Program-made: the position numbers and the translations under genes
Source: Paraescarpia echinospica
Taxonomy: Eukaryota; Annelida; Polychaeta; Sabellida; Siboglinidae
Direction of reading: 5' to 3'
Length of the DNA: 64,000 bases
Assembly: GCA_020002185.1 (NCBI GenBank)
Contig: CM034543.1
Span: 29,058,572 to 29,122,571, forward strand
In this document: one piece after another, positions 41,100 to 55,702 of the stretch
Layout of the letters: every line of letters starts with the position of its first letter
Position numbering within the stretch: position 1 is the stretch's first letter
Notes under the pieces: generated by a model
The model's input: only the letters and a program-made list of their open reading frames with translations
What the model was told of the DNA's origin: nothing
Database searches by the model: none

Positions 41100-43660
41100 T
41101 AACCACCCCCACTAAACTAAATGCATTGACAAAAATTAATATGCAATTGTACTTTCTCCAGTTGCTGCAAAAAACATGTAATGGTGTTATTTTTTAAATT
41201 GCACTCTGTACATGTAAGAAAATAGTTCCTGTTTATTTGCCAGTCAACCGCCTGCACCTCAGCAAGTTGAGACTAGGCGGTATAAAGAAGATGATTTAGA
41301 TGGGTTATGAAGAACTCTCTTGGTTGCTTTTGAACAAATTGTGTTTGGAATTTGTATAGGCAAATGCATAGGAATTTTGTTCTTCAATTTAATTAGAACA
41401 TACTAGCAAAAATGCCCGTCACCTGACGGGATCCCTTGGTAGTTGACGGTCATGATAGTAATATTTATCTGATGTTATAAAACACACAGCATTGTTACAT
41501 AAACACCATAACGCACTCGCAGATACTCATTGTTTGTTCAAAATGATGAATGTCGGAGAGAATGTAAAGTTCACATCTATCGATGGGCCCTGGTCGTCAT
41601 AGTGTAGAATTGTCAAATAATATTTGTATTGCTACGCTACTGGCATGATGGTAAATATAAACATATTATGTCAGCGTCTACTTAATGTTGCCAAGTCCAT
41701 GATACACTGGCCGTTTTCCCAAAGTATTTGTCGCATACGCATGGTTCATGCGATTACATTAAGCTACGTTTTACATATTATGCACACATTACGTTTTACA
41801 TTCCGAACCACTGATTTACCCCATAAAAAGTGAATCTTGACAAACATTATTTTCTTGCATCCAATTTCAGGGGTCTATGATTAACCTATGAAAGTTTGGC
41901 ACTCCAGGTTCAAGAATTAACCTACCTGCATACAAATGCAAGCTCGGTTACAAGTAGATTTCATATTATGGACACATTTGAACATTATTCACATCGCACT
42001 GTGTGTAAAGATCTTATGAAAGTTTAAAATTCACCAGAGTGAATCTCAAATGTGCGTAGTGTAGGAAATAACCCATCATGGACAAAACATTCGCAGATAA
42101 AATCCGTTTGGATAAAACCAGACATTTGTAGCAGTGAATTAAACACAATTTGCTAGATCACCATTACTTATCATATTCAATACATAGGAAGTTCCAATAT
42201 GTGACTGAATGATTTTAAAGAGATACATCAGAAAAAATAAAATGACCAGATGAGATGAGTGGCTATGTGCGTGAGGAGACATGTCTATACCCCGTGAGTA
42301 TAAGTTGTGGAAGTGTCAAGGAAGTTATGGCAAATTATTTTAAATTAAAATATTATTCAATGTATCAACCAAGGGTTTGTTGTAGGCAGAAATCGCTGGT
42401 AGTCAAGGGTGGTTAGAAATCACTGGTAGTGCTAGGATGGTTAGGTATGGGTTCACAGGGGCATCTTGTTTCAATTCTGAATGTGCTATTGAAAAACCTG
42501 CAGACAGGAATCAACGACAGAGTTTATTCTTGGACACAATAATTTACACAAGTATCAGTACATATACACCTATAGATAAGCAAACTTGCCACATGACAAT
42601 GGTAGAACTGGGGGACGCAGTATGTTTGTACTTGCTGCAGACTCCACAAGGTAACATGTGGAGCTTATCACACAACAGGTTTGGAATCAAGTACTTGTAC
42701 TTAAGTACATTTTTTCAGTACTTGTACTTGCATTTTTGAAGCAATAAGTATTTGAACTTGGTCAATTGTACTTCCAAGAATATCAGGTACATTTCAAGTG
42801 CATAATTTAAGTAAAAGTTCATAACCGGCACCTAAATAATATTACTGTTGTTGATCATTACGAATTAAGTGTACTTGGATTTGTCCTAATGTACTTGGAA
42901 TTGTACTGATAAGTCTATGCTTCAAAGTACTTGTCCGTGACCTAATGTAATTGTACTGGATCAAATGTATGTTACCAAAACCCTGTCACCAAGTAGGACA
43001 AACTTGATACTACAGAGGAATTAATAACGATGTTGCCACCTGAAATCATCTGGAATCACACAACAAAGAAATGACCAACTTGGTCCGTGTTCATCCTCTA
43101 ATCACCAGATCAGATTCCACTCATTTCCATGCAGTAATGTGTGCAACATTTCCACTAGTGGGTTAGAATTGCTTGACCATTTCCGATGGTGACATGTGAT
43201 TCTACATCATTGAGTAAGGTTATAATGAAGCAGTGCAACTGCTACACACATACTTGGAACACAGATGAGTATCACCCATGCAAAAGACTAACCATCAAAT
43301 GGTGAATGTTTCCGTAACAACCAGTGAAGCCCAAACACTACACACACTGAGTAGTATACAACTATGTCTTCATCAGCGACATTAAAAGGTATGCAAGCTA
43401 ATCAAGCAAGCAGAGACATTACTGCTGCATTTCAGTGGGGGTATTTATTTATACTATACTGCCAGCACTCTGATGATGCTAGTTCTATATATAAATGGCA
43501 TAATTTGGGTTAGAACATTATGCATAAATAATTGGCAACCGCCAGAACAGACATTTTTTTGGGGTCTTCTCTTGCACTGAATTGCCAGTTCATAAACCCA
43601 CATTACATTGGTAGCTCGATGTCTATTGCCTTCTTCTGTATCCAGTTTGTAGCCCTGTCT
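41100..43660. other. Intergenic spacer
   Basis: Between EXOSC8 and ADCY9. AT-rich, no exons recognised. It holds a stretch rich in gtacttg repeats at about 42685-42960. Confidence 0.5.
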
Positions 43661-43664
43661 CTGC

Positions 43665-44335
43665 TGCATTCTTAAGTATCCAGTTGGTATCCCTATGTCT
43701 CTGTTGAATTCTTCTGTGTCCAGATGGTAGCCCTATGTTTATGTTGCCTTCTTCTGTACCCAGTTGGTAGCCTTATGTCTATGTTGCATTCTTCTGTGTC
43801 CAGTTGGTATCCCTATGTTTCTGCCGAGTTCTTCTGTATCCAGTTGGTAGCCTTATGTTTCTGCTGCCTTCTTATGTATCCAGTTGGTATCCCTATGTCT
43901 CTGTTGCATTCTTCTGTGTCCAGTTGGTAGCCCTATGTTTCTGCTGCCTTCTTCTGTATCCAGTTGGTAGCCCTATGTTTCTGCTGCCTTCTTATGTATC
44001 CAGTTGGTAGCTCAATGACTATGTTGCCTTCTTCTGTGTCCAGTTGGTAGCCCTATGTCTCTGTTGCCGTCTTTTGTATCCAGTTGGTAGCCATGTCTCT
44101 GTTCCTTCTTCTGTATCCAGTTGGTAGCCCAATGTCTCTGCTGCCTTCTTCTGTATCCAGTTGGTAACCCAATGTTTCTGCTACCTTCTTCTGTATCCAG
44201 TTGGTAGCCCTGTCTCTGCTGCCTTCTTCTGTATCCAGTTGGTATTCCCGTCTCTGCTGCCTTCTTCTGTATTCAGTTGGTAGCCCAATGTCTCTGCTGC
44301 CTTCTGTATTCAGTTGGTGGCCCTACATCTGCACT
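43665..44335. repeat. 40-bp minisatellite, about 17 copies
   Basis: Unit cagttggtagccctatgttt then ctgctgccttcttctgtatc; exact period 40 at 43921-43961. Copies vary in length towards the right end, where 5-9 bases are missing in several. Confidence 0.92.
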
Positions 44336-44768
44336 TAGTGCCCTACAACTATTGTCTTCAGTTGTTAGTCATACATCTGCTGCACTGGTGTTATTAGCAA
44401 CCACAGGTCTGAATTGACTGGAGTCTACATCTTACTTCTCCCTATAGAGTCAGTATTCTCACAGAATTCATTTCCCTGTTTGTGTTATAGCGGTGATGCC
44501 TCAAACTGACTGTACTGTACTTGTACTGTGTGGAAATATTATTGTAACAGCCACAGAAGACATCCAGCCAGCATCACAAGTTCTTGAAGTTGTTATAATG
44601 TTTATAATATCACCTCTAGCCTCATAACTGTCACCCACGCAATGGCCACATTCAATACCACAAAAGTCCGTATAATATTAATAGCAGTAACTACTCCATT
44701 AAGACATTAATCATTGTAAAGTTTAAAGCACAAATGTCTCCCTGATGCAAAACCACACAATTTTACGA

Positions 44769-44823
44769 CACATCCTGTCAATAATAATGTTACATGGCGT
44801 AACCTTATTATTGACAGGATGTG
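44769..44823. repeat. Near-perfect 25-bp inverted repeat (hairpin)
   Basis: The left arm 44769-44793 and right arm 44799-44823 match except at one base; the loop is atggc. It begins CACATCCTGTCAATAATAA. It stands alone without obvious flanking repeats, downstream of ADCY9. Confidence 0.85.
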
Positions 44824-46022
44824 ATCAGTAATGTACTAGTGTTAGGCTAATAAAATACAAACATTTTTTATTCACACCTTTCAATTACCTACAGTAACAC
44901 ACACTACGTCTTCTACACAACAATCAAGCAAATACTGTTAATCACATAGAATCACATCTCTAAAATAAACGCTGCATTTAGGTGGTGCTAACAACCGTGG
45001 TTGTCACAATTACCAAATGCTACACAACATCATGTTACTACAACAAGGTTACTTCTGTTAGACTCGAGCGTTAATCTGAATACACATGTTCAACATAAAA
45101 TCTATTACATAGGCATTCACACAAACTGTTCGTTTCACTTTGGTAGTCAAACAGATAAAAATGAATAAATTAATTTCAACAAGCTACATACAAAAGAGCT
45201 AATTATTTACATAATTATATACAAAACAATCATTTACAGCCGTTTGATACTGAAACAAATTCAAGTGACTATAAAACTACTTTGCACATTTACAACATCG
45301 ACTACAAAAATAGGTAGTATGTCAACAATGCGAAAATACATTATACTTTAATTTCACAATTACCATAAAAGCATTACCACTAGACTATTTGATTTGCCGG
45401 TAACTCTTGAGTATATAGTACTCCTAATCTTGATGAACCTGCAGCAAAGATATTTTCCCTTCGGCCTAAATTGACAGAAATATGCTGCAGTGAAATTTAC
45501 TTCTTCATTGATAAATCACATCAAAATGGTCCCATTTACATGATTAATTGTTTTCAATTCCAAAACCAATTTTTTTCTATTCTTATATACATGTCTAAAT
45601 AAGCATAATATTATGTAATATTCAAGGAAAACACAAAGAACTGGCAAATTGAATTTCACACGTGATACTACTGATAACATTTTGACATAGAGAGCTGATT
45701 ATTAGACTTAAGGTTAGACATTTCAACAAACCACACTTGCAAACAATGGAATGACTAATAGAAATGTTCCCATGCACAACATTTGTACAGTACATCGTTT
45801 CATGAGACACTGGTGCACATTTGGCCAAATACTTCTTTTGGCAAATATCCTATTCATGTGCATGGGAATGGATCCTTACCAGAGAACCCTAAACTAACAG
45901 CTCAATTCTGCTTCCATATTTCACCATTTACGTATTAAATATGCATTTAACTTGTGCTACTGTGAAATAAATTAACAGACAACCAGCCACAAAGTCTACA
46001 TGTCATTTTGTGGACTGGAACT

Positions 46023-46028
46023 TTTAAT
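46023..46028 (-). promoter_or_regulatory. Candidate poly(A) signal of ADCY9-like gene
   Basis: ATTAAA about 165 bases after the stop on the minus strand. A canonical AATAAA appears only further down, at 44867-44872. Either could be used. Confidence 0.3.
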
Positions 46029-46191
46029 GTAGCCCATTTACAAACAACACCCACATAGAATCTTTCAACTGACAACTTACTGTATATAGCAACTGGTCCA
46101 TCATTCCACATCATAGGGGGATAACGCTAATCTAACACCAAGTGGTACATCAGCATTACCCCATCCACCCTAGTGACGCATTCGCACGCTG

Positions 46192-47816
46192 TTAATCCCA
46201 AGTGGCGCCATCTTTCTTCTTTACTAGAATGTACGTCTTCATGTCGCCCTTTCCCTTCACGAATATCTGTCCACGGTACTCAAAGTCAAACTTTTTGCCG
46301 AGTTTATTTGCCGTGTCCTCAGTAACTTGAATCTTTCCCGCGAGGCCTGTGGAGTACATCCGACTGGAGATGTTCACAGTGTCCCCCCAGATGTCATACA
46401 GCAGCTTCGTCGTTCCGATGACACCTGATGTCACATCGCCAAAGTTATACCCTATGGCCATCTCAAAGTCAAAGTTGAAGATCTCCGCATTGAACTGCTC
46501 CAGTTTCTTGAGCAGGTCTGAGGCGAAGTCCATCAAGTGGTATAGGTGAGCATTCGGGTCTTTGTTGCGCTTACGGGTCTCCGGATTGAGACCAGACGAC
46601 GCCATCAGACAACTGCCAATTGTCTTGATCTTCTCGACGTCTTTATAGCGTGGGATGTCAAACAGATCCTCAAAGTCTCCCATCAGTTCGTTGAGCACCC
46701 GCAGGTACTCTCGCCCTCCTTCGAACGATTCGTCATAGAAGTCGTCATAGTTGATGACCTTCGCAAAGAGCACTCCAACCTCCTTGTGGTTCTCGCAGTA
46801 CTTTGACGTTTTCTTGAGGATGTTCGACACATGCTCGGGAATGATGTTGTGCAGCAGCCAATCAGCTTGCTCCTTCTCCATCTGCATGTTCTCACGGTCC
46901 TTCTGCGCCTGCATGTTGCCGTGGAGACTCAGACGATAGCTGATCTCAAACTCGCGGTTCAGGAACCAGATGAGAAACAGAAGAAGTACGACATTAAGGG
47001 TGATCTCGTAGCGGAGTTGCTTGTTGCCCAACAGCATGGGTTGTGACGTTGGACCGACAGTGGTCACGTTCCCAACCAACTCAGCCGTCACGAAGGCGAT
47101 GTCGTTGACCGATGACATGCCCGTGGCGAAATGACAGATATCGGTGACGAGAAAGACAAGGAGAGCAAGACCAGCGATGGACGCAAGGACTGACTTCATG
47201 AGCGAGTTCAACATCGTGAAGTTGCAGTAGTGGACGAGAGAGGTCAGCAGGAGGATGCAGTAGAACTGTTTACTTCCGGGGACCGTCTCAAACATGTAGC
47301 ACGAGAAATTCGAGTACACCGCGACGGCCGGCAGACTCGCGACGATCGCACCGAAGATGTGCCGTGTGTACCAGTTGGAGAAAAACACTACCAGGCGGCG
47401 TAGCATCGGCGATAAACTGCTGCCGAAGCAGACATCGAGCAGCGCCGGGGAGAGGAGAAGGAACTCTAGGATGAAGGCAGGGAAGACAAAGACGACCCAG
47501 GGAGTCTGGAGGGTGAAACCAAGGAAACAGCAGATGGAAATCACGACAAGGAAGGTGAGAGAAACGACGATGTCAGAGAACGTGCTGAAGCGGGGGCGCG
47601 CGAGAGAGCGAACCGTGTCCTGGTCGTCAGCCGACAGCTGGCTGCGGTACTGTCGCTCAAACATCGGGTCAATGAAGTTGAGGGAGCAGGGGCTAATTGG
47701 TGGGTGGTGCAGATACTTGATGTCGCGGTCATCTCGGATACACTGCATCAGTTGTCTGTCTGTCTGTGTGTGTTGTTCCCCAAGCTGCTGCATCAGTGCC
47801 TTGTTCGCCTCCGACT
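46192..47816 (-). CDS. ADCY9: ADCY9-like last exon: second membrane cassette and C2
   Basis: Acceptor ttatattatag; stop TAA at 46194-46192; 540 residues in one exon. Six hydrophobic helices lie near exon residues 83-103, 107-127, 153-173, 184-204, 212-232 and 271-288. There is an N-glycosylation sequon (NVT) in the loop between helices 5 and 6, as in other cyclases. C2 spans about 322-535, starting ADWLLHNIIPEHV. The protein stops eight residues after TYILVKK. The exon is GC-rich against its flanks. Confidence 0.96.
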
Positions 47817-50800
47817 CTATAATATAAAAAAGACACATTTTAACCAGGTATTTTAGCGTGCTCTCGACTGTAAGTAGTGGTGAGAGCTGAGGCTGGATTT
47901 ATTGATATGAGAATGTATTACAGGAATCCATGGAAATTACCTTTTAAATTATTTACATATTTATATTGTTTTCAAAAGCGTTTTAATCATGGACATTTTA
48001 ATTATTTATTTATTTTATTTATATATTTGTTAATTTTATTTCAAAAAAACTGTCATGGTATATTTCATAGATTGGCACAAGTGAAACAGACATGAATTAC
48101 GTTGCCATGCAAAATTGCACCTAATAATAATTTAGATTTTTTGCAATTTTAATGCAATTTTTTACAGATCTATACATTTTTGCCTACCATAAAAGGTAAG
48201 TTCTTATACAGCACCGTTCCAGTTCTTAGGACTGCTCAAAGCACTTTACACTTTATTGACTTATCTGTGAAGCATTAAGCCATGTTGCAATTAATGTACG
48301 AAGACTATTCGTACACAAATATCGATCACTGTCTATAGCCAGGTACTCATTCATACAGCTGAGTGAACTGGAGCAGTGTAGAGTGAACAAACTTGCCCAA
48401 ACGGCTCAATGCTCTAACCACATTGTGTGCTAGAGATGTAACGGCAAATACTGCAATTAATCATTGTTAGTAGTTTCCTGGGGACTGTTTCACAAACATT
48501 GTTATGAGCAGATAAGCCAGATTTTGCTCTTTAAAATTAATTTTGCTCCTTAGCAGTGATCTTGTATATTGAAAACGTCAACACCAAGATGCGCCACCAG
48601 GACATTTTCACTGGTGTGTCATGGAAATAATGTCCTCTGTGATACAACAACAGGTTTTTGCATTTTAAAAAATCTTTAAATTTAACAATGGATTCTGTTT
48701 AATGATGAAATTTCCTGATGAGTTCATTGTTTTGGTGAAACTGTCTCCTGGACCACCAGCGTCTCTGCCTACCTGTGTCAAATTGTTCCGCAGAGGCACT
48801 TTGAGTTTCTGTCGTTTCCTGCTGGGCCGATGGAGTCACACCGTTGGTATCAGGCTGCAACAGGCAAATTATCCTCTTACATGCTCAGTCTATACAACAA
48901 ACATCCTATCTGGCTAGTCTCCTGCAATTTTTAAATGAACATAAGAAATAAATTCACATGAGAAAAGTCATAACTTTACATTTATTAATAGTTCTTTATA
49001 TTTATAATGTAGGTTGAAATATTAAATAAATCTGTATGAATATTTTGTCTTAAAAATAAAGCAAACACAAAAACATTTAATATATAACAAATAACTGAAA
49101 ACACAATGAAAATGTGCAAGACTATAGTGTATTCGAGAGGTTCTTAGAAATAGTCATCTTAATCATGCATTAAACTTTGTGGTGATGTTATACAGTGAAA
49201 ATGTGGAAGTGTTTAACAAACATTTCTTCAGAATATTCATCTTAATCATCAAACTTTAGTCTGTTGAAAATGCCCAAGACTATTTACCATAATAACAGTC
49301 TTCGAAAGAAATTACATTGTGCCTTTATTACCTGACACTTTTTTAGCCAAACCTTGATTTATTTCTGTGACTTTTCTACGTATGACATTTTTTCTGCCCA
49401 CCTTTAAGTATGTCCTGGCAGCTAAATAAATTTAAATATTATTTATTATTCATAGTATTAATATTATTACTAACATTACTAAGTGAAGTGCAAACATTTT
49501 ATTTGTTTAGATCGTCATACATATATACAGAGTTAAATGTTTAGATCGTCATACATATATACAGAGTTAAATGTTTAGATTGTCATACATATATACAGAG
49601 TTAAATGTTTAGATCGTCATACATATATACAGAGTTAAATGTTTAGATCGTCATACATATATACAGAGTTAAATGTTTAGATCGTCATACATATATACAG
49701 AGTTAGATGAGAGTTTGTACACATTTGACATGGTCTTGATGATTCCGGGAGGCCGGCACTGAGACCTGAGAGATCGTTATGGTGCAAGTAGAGAGCCTGC
49801 GTATGGTGCAGTAGTCAGTATTGGTGCTGTTTGAGTGGAGTGTACATATAGACAAATGAAGAGTTGCAATTTGTGTCAACAGATATAACAGTGCGGTAGT
49901 ACTAACAAAACTACTACTACTACTACTACAAATATTACTACTACTACTACTAAAATTATTATTATTACTACTACTACTGCTACTGCTACTACTACTAAAA
50001 TTATTATTATTACTACTACTACTGCTACTACTACTACTACTAATATTACTACTACTACTACTACTACTACTGCTACTGCTACTACTACTAATATTACTAC
50101 TACTACTAAAATTATTATTATTACTACTACTACTGCTATTGCTACTACTACTACTACTACTAATATTACTACTACTACTAAAATTATTATTATTACTACT
50201 ACTACTGCTACTACTACTACTACTACTAATATTACTACTACTACTACTAAAATTATTATTATTACTACTACTACTACTATTACTACTACTAATAATAATA
50301 TTACTACTACTACTACTAATATTATTATTATTACTACTACTAATATTACTACTACTACTAATATTACTACTACTAGTACTAGTACTACTACTAATAATAA
50401 TATTACTACTAATACTAATATTACTACTACTATTACTACTACTACTACTACTACTACTACACATAGTGTGAGTACAATTTTTTTTACATGTGAATAAGTG
50501 TTAATAAAATGTAAATCAAAATAATTATAATTATTATGATATAATAATTACAGAAGATTAAATAAGATAGAAATAAAAATAATGATAAACGTACAATTAA
50601 AATCTAGATATGAAAAATAGTACATTAGTTCCAAATTGATCATCTACAGACTGTATTGTGGGGAGCTCCAATACTTACTAACTAAACCCTATGTTGTATT
50701 AATCTGTCTTTTCAGCAATTTCTTGCAGAGTAACGTTTTGAAATGACCTCCAAATCTAGCATGTTGTCCTCACTGACCTGTTTATCATCCTTGCTACCAG

Positions 50801-53800
50801 ATGTGATGCTGATGTTGACTGAGTCAATGACCAATGGCGGCTGGTCAGCATTCTCTATGACCGAGTCCGCAGCGGGCTCAGTGACATCTGGTGTCAGCTT
50901 CTTCTTTCGGCCAGTAATAAACCAAGTCTTGATGGCTGCGAGAACAAAAATCACTCTGAGTCGAGGGCAGAATGAGGTCGAGGTCAAAGTGAGGTCAAGG
51001 GCGCATGTCTGAATATGTACAAGTCCATCACATTTATTTGAAGGGGTCAGATGTAAAACGGCCAGTCACACATTTTTTATTTTGAGCTAAAGCAATTTTA
51101 AACTTTGAAGATATCACAGCTTAAACGCGTGTAATGCTGCTCACTATAAATGTGATTTCTTTTAGGATTCTTATTCAAACATCACTACTGCAAAGTCGAA
51201 TTTCCAGCAGATGCAATCAAAACTGGTATTTTTATGTTTTAAAAAGGTATCATTTGGACTCTGGTCGCTAGATCCTGGTCGTTCTAGATTTGTTCGTCAG
51301 GACCCTGATCGGTTTTTGTTTTGGCACCATATTTATTAATGCGGATGTTATAGTGACCGTATGCATTGTTCACCTAGATATTTTTTCACACAACCTGCTT
51401 CACAAATATAGCCACTTGATGGCAGCACTAACTCGTTTTTTTGGAAAGTGGACCCTGGCCGTTCTACATCTGACCCCTTCATTTGTTAGTATACACTAGC
51501 AAAAATGCCCATCCTCCAGATGGCGCTACATTCACCGACACCAGTCCACAGTGCTCTGCACGCTTTCAACAATTGGGCCGACTTACATAAATTTACGTCA
51601 AACATCTTCGTATGCGCACGAGGGTCTCAGAGCCAACTTTCATGCTCACCTAGTGTAAACATTTCCTCTTTCGATTTCACAATGTCAGCAGCTAGCACCG
51701 ACTCAAAGTGCTTTTATGTACTAAAAACAATTTTTTTATAAAAACTATTTATCATCTGTTTAATGATGCTTTTTTGTCAACCATTGTTGCATGTACTAAG
51801 AATTTTTGAATAAAGGTCATGTTGACCTTTAAGCGGTGCCGTTATGGACAGCAGGTGTCTGGTTTGTTAACAATATAAGTTTTAGACAACACATGTTTGA
51901 TAACAACACATAGATTCACCGAGCATAAGCATCATTAAAATCACAATTTAAAAACAGACATATTTTAAAGGTTACTAAAATTAAATTAAATGTGCTTACG
52001 ATGTAACAATACTTGGATCAAGATAATGTTGGGATGAAGAAATTCTGGTTTATTTTTTTCACAATCTGTTTCACCACATAATGGTGGACGGGAAGTTCAG
52101 TTGCACAGAGGTCTGTGGTTGATACAGAGCTAGCAATGACCAGTCCTTTGAGAGCAGTCCACACATGGATAGATAGTGTTTGGCATCACTTTTGTCTTCT
52201 TGTCTCTGAAGTCTTTGGTGAGGCTTCAATCGATACAGGTCCTTGATTTTTGTTTTCTTTCTCCTTCTGTGACTGACCCCGTTCAACCATCATCTGCTTA
52301 CCTCACCTATCCCCATCAGTCCTCATGGCCCATGCGGTTGCTATGTACAGGGGAACCTCACTATTAAGGTTAAAGTGACATGATTGGAACAGTGACCATA
52401 CTAGTGAAACAAATTTCCTATACTTTTCCATTACAGAAATAATTTGGGACTGTCCTAGGGTGACCTAAATTGTGCGGTGGCTATATTACTGAGATGACCT
52501 TAATTGTGATGTGGCTGTATTACTAAAGTGACCTTATCTGCGATGTGACTCTATTACTGAGGTGAGCTTAATTGCGAGGTGGCTGCATTACTGAGGTAAC
52601 CTTAATTGCGAGGTGGTTATATTACTGAGGTGTACTTAATTGTGAGGTGGCTGTATTACTTAGGTGACCTTAATTGTGAGGTGGCTGTATTACTTAGGTG
52701 ACCTTAATTGTGAGGTGGTTATATTACTGAGGTGTCCTTAATTGTGAGGTGGCTGTATTACTTAGGTGACCTTAATTGTGAGGTGGCTGTATTACTGAGG
52801 TGACCATAAAGTGAGGTTCGACTATATTTTCTCCAGCTTGTTCTGTCTCTGGCTGCCCACTTGACGTCATTCCGCGTTGTCTTTCTTCCTCGATGATCAT
52901 TTGCCAGGTTGTTTTAGAGCGACCCACTTTCTACTTCCGTCTGGCATTTATAATAGGGCCACCAGGTAGTGGCTGTCTTCATTTTTTTTTCTGAGCACTT
53001 ACCGAATCCATTTCCATCTTCCTTTCCTTACTTTAACACTGATCTTCTCTTCCCTTTTGTGTCTCTACGTCCATCTCCCTCCCAATTCCACTAGATATCC
53101 CTTCATACATTCCTTCTCATCACCAACCCTGGGAGCATCTGTTCTATTCACTAAAGATGAATGAAACCGTTATTCAAAAATTCTAAGTACACGCGACAAC
53201 ATCTGACAGAAATGCACCATTAAACATATGATATATAGTTTTTATTTTTTTTAAATCATATGATAAATAGGTTTAATTTTAAAAAGTACATAAGAGTAGG
53301 GTAGAGTTTGAATAGGTGCTGGTTTCTTATGCAGTGAAATCAATAGGCACGCATGAAAGACGGCTAAGTGGCCTATGCACACACACAAGTACGTTTATAT
53401 AGGTTTATATAACTCGGTACAAGGTTTACATAACTCGGTACAAGGTTTATATAACTCGGTACAAGTACAACGATAGAAGACATGCAGAACGTTGCGGGCT
53501 GACATCACACTTGAAGTTAATTATAACCAATGAGCGTAATACAACTGTAAGAATTAGCAAAAACTTACTGGATTTGGGCCGAAAGTACAGAAACCCAAGG
53601 TGAATGAATAATTCGACATGTAAATTTTCCCTGTGCTTTTCCACAAATGTGTACCCAACCGCATCAGAAAATGTTCAAAATGTCCAGTTAATCAGCAGTT
53701 AGAAATGTTATTGTTGCTTCTTGGTTGATATTTTCTTCGGTAAAATTATTATTATATTATCTTCAGTTTTGTAATCCTGTATTTCAAGTGTGTTACACTG

Positions 53801-55632
53801 GTAATTTTATCTATCACTATTATGTATGGCACTGTGAACATTAATGGATATGGCAATAAATATTATTATTATTATTACAAACTGGCTTGGGAACGATAAT
53901 GGAAACACAGTTGTTCTGCATTTCAAAGAGAAATATATGTGGCCATTTTATTAGAATGATACCAGTTTATGACATGAGACTTGAAACTGCCAAATGCCAG
54001 ATGCCCTTATACAGATACACCAAAACACCCAAGTTCAAAGCACTAACACTGCCTAAAGTAGACATTTATTTGACTAAGCACATCAGTATGTTTGAGCTTC
54101 CAATTCATTATTTCGGCGGGGCAACCTTTAAACATTATAAAATCTGTTTGTTTGGTGGGAGATGTTTTGTCAAAATTTCTTTATGACGTTTCTTCATGGG
54201 AGTCAATTTTATTATACTTACACAGGTTTGGCCATAGTACTTCGTTTACATACATGCACACATGTTTATGGGCTAAAGTACACAGATTAAGTACCACATC
54301 AACCATAAAACTAGGCAAAGAATTAACGAGTATTATTTATGAACGTTTAATGAACACTACCTGTCTATTAAGATCCTTATTCATACTACACTAATGGCAT
54401 GTACTTGGACTGTAATTTTTATAGCCAAACTAGGACTAGATAGCTTTGATTATCTAGTTCTGATCTACGTTTTATTCCCAGAGTGGATACAAACATTGGA
54501 GCAAGGGTTTTCGAAGATGTCTCACCAATTCTTTGGAATGCACTCCCGGAAGAAAAGAAAATTCAATTTCACTGGCATCTAGACTTAAAACTGCATCTTC
54601 AGCTGGTATGGCCCATCAGCATTTAGCCTACAAGCTGAATTTATTTACGACACAGTTTTTGAGATAGAAAGTAATGCCAACAGCATCAATACCAAAACAT
54701 GCAGTCAATGCAAGCATTCATATATGAATATTCAAATTCTGAGAATCACTTTAATTAATTCCTGGGTAGAATTATATCAGGTCACAATTTGTCAGAATAT
54801 TTTGTCAAAACTACTTGCAGAACACTGCACATGTGAATTAACATGTTGAAGTGGATGCTAGGTAGTTAATTTTTTTCACAAAATGAATTTGAAATGGGAC
54901 AAACAAAAAATTCAAATTGAGGCACCTATAAATTTTTCATAGCACTTACCCTGCCTGGCTCCCTATAGCATTCTCGCCTACCTCTTGATAGGCAATATAT
55001 CATTACATTATCCAATTTTGTTATGTCCAGCAATGTCCACCAGGTGACAGCACACAGTGCACATCAGTTCGGTACTGCGCGTTATTACATTTTCAATTAA
55101 ACAGTTGTCAATGCCTTGGCTCGTCAATGTCAGAAAGACTGTCAGTGTTGTTATTGTTAATCCCCAAACAACAGCACTGGTGCCTTTACAGAACTGTGGC
55201 ATGACACGGGTAAAACCACACACACAAACTGAACATTGAACACACATACATGCAATCACGTACACACTTTATGTGGTTATGCAAACATGTCTAGGATAAT
55301 GTGTCACATTAGCAACTGCATGAATATAATCCTGCCTGGATTTAGCCCAAGTACAGCAAGATTACTTCCCTATTCTGTTCTGAGGACCGAGGACAGTGCA
55401 ACGGTTCTGCGTGTAGCATTGAATGGTACCACAAATATCCTGTTTTTAATTGAGGATTACTGACTTGATCCTAAAACCAGCATAACTGTGTTTCAAACAT
55501 CTGATCTGGTCATTTGTTTGTCATTGGGAGATACAATATTATTCATGAATGTCCTAAACACTGAAATCATCCAGGTTTGGTGGCAAGATACAACACATCT
55601 TTGCAGTCTTGCTGCACGAACAATACACACAT

Positions 55633-55702
<70 letters not shown>

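Noticed and set aside
49703..50464. Poly-Ser/Asn (minus) and poly-Leu (plus) frames
   Set aside because: Both are readings of the TAC/TAT trinucleotide microsatellite.
50700..50777. Extension of the ADCY9 linker exon to the in-frame stop
   Set aside because: A strong donor (AAACAG|gtcagt) at 50778 gives the phase needed by the next exon.
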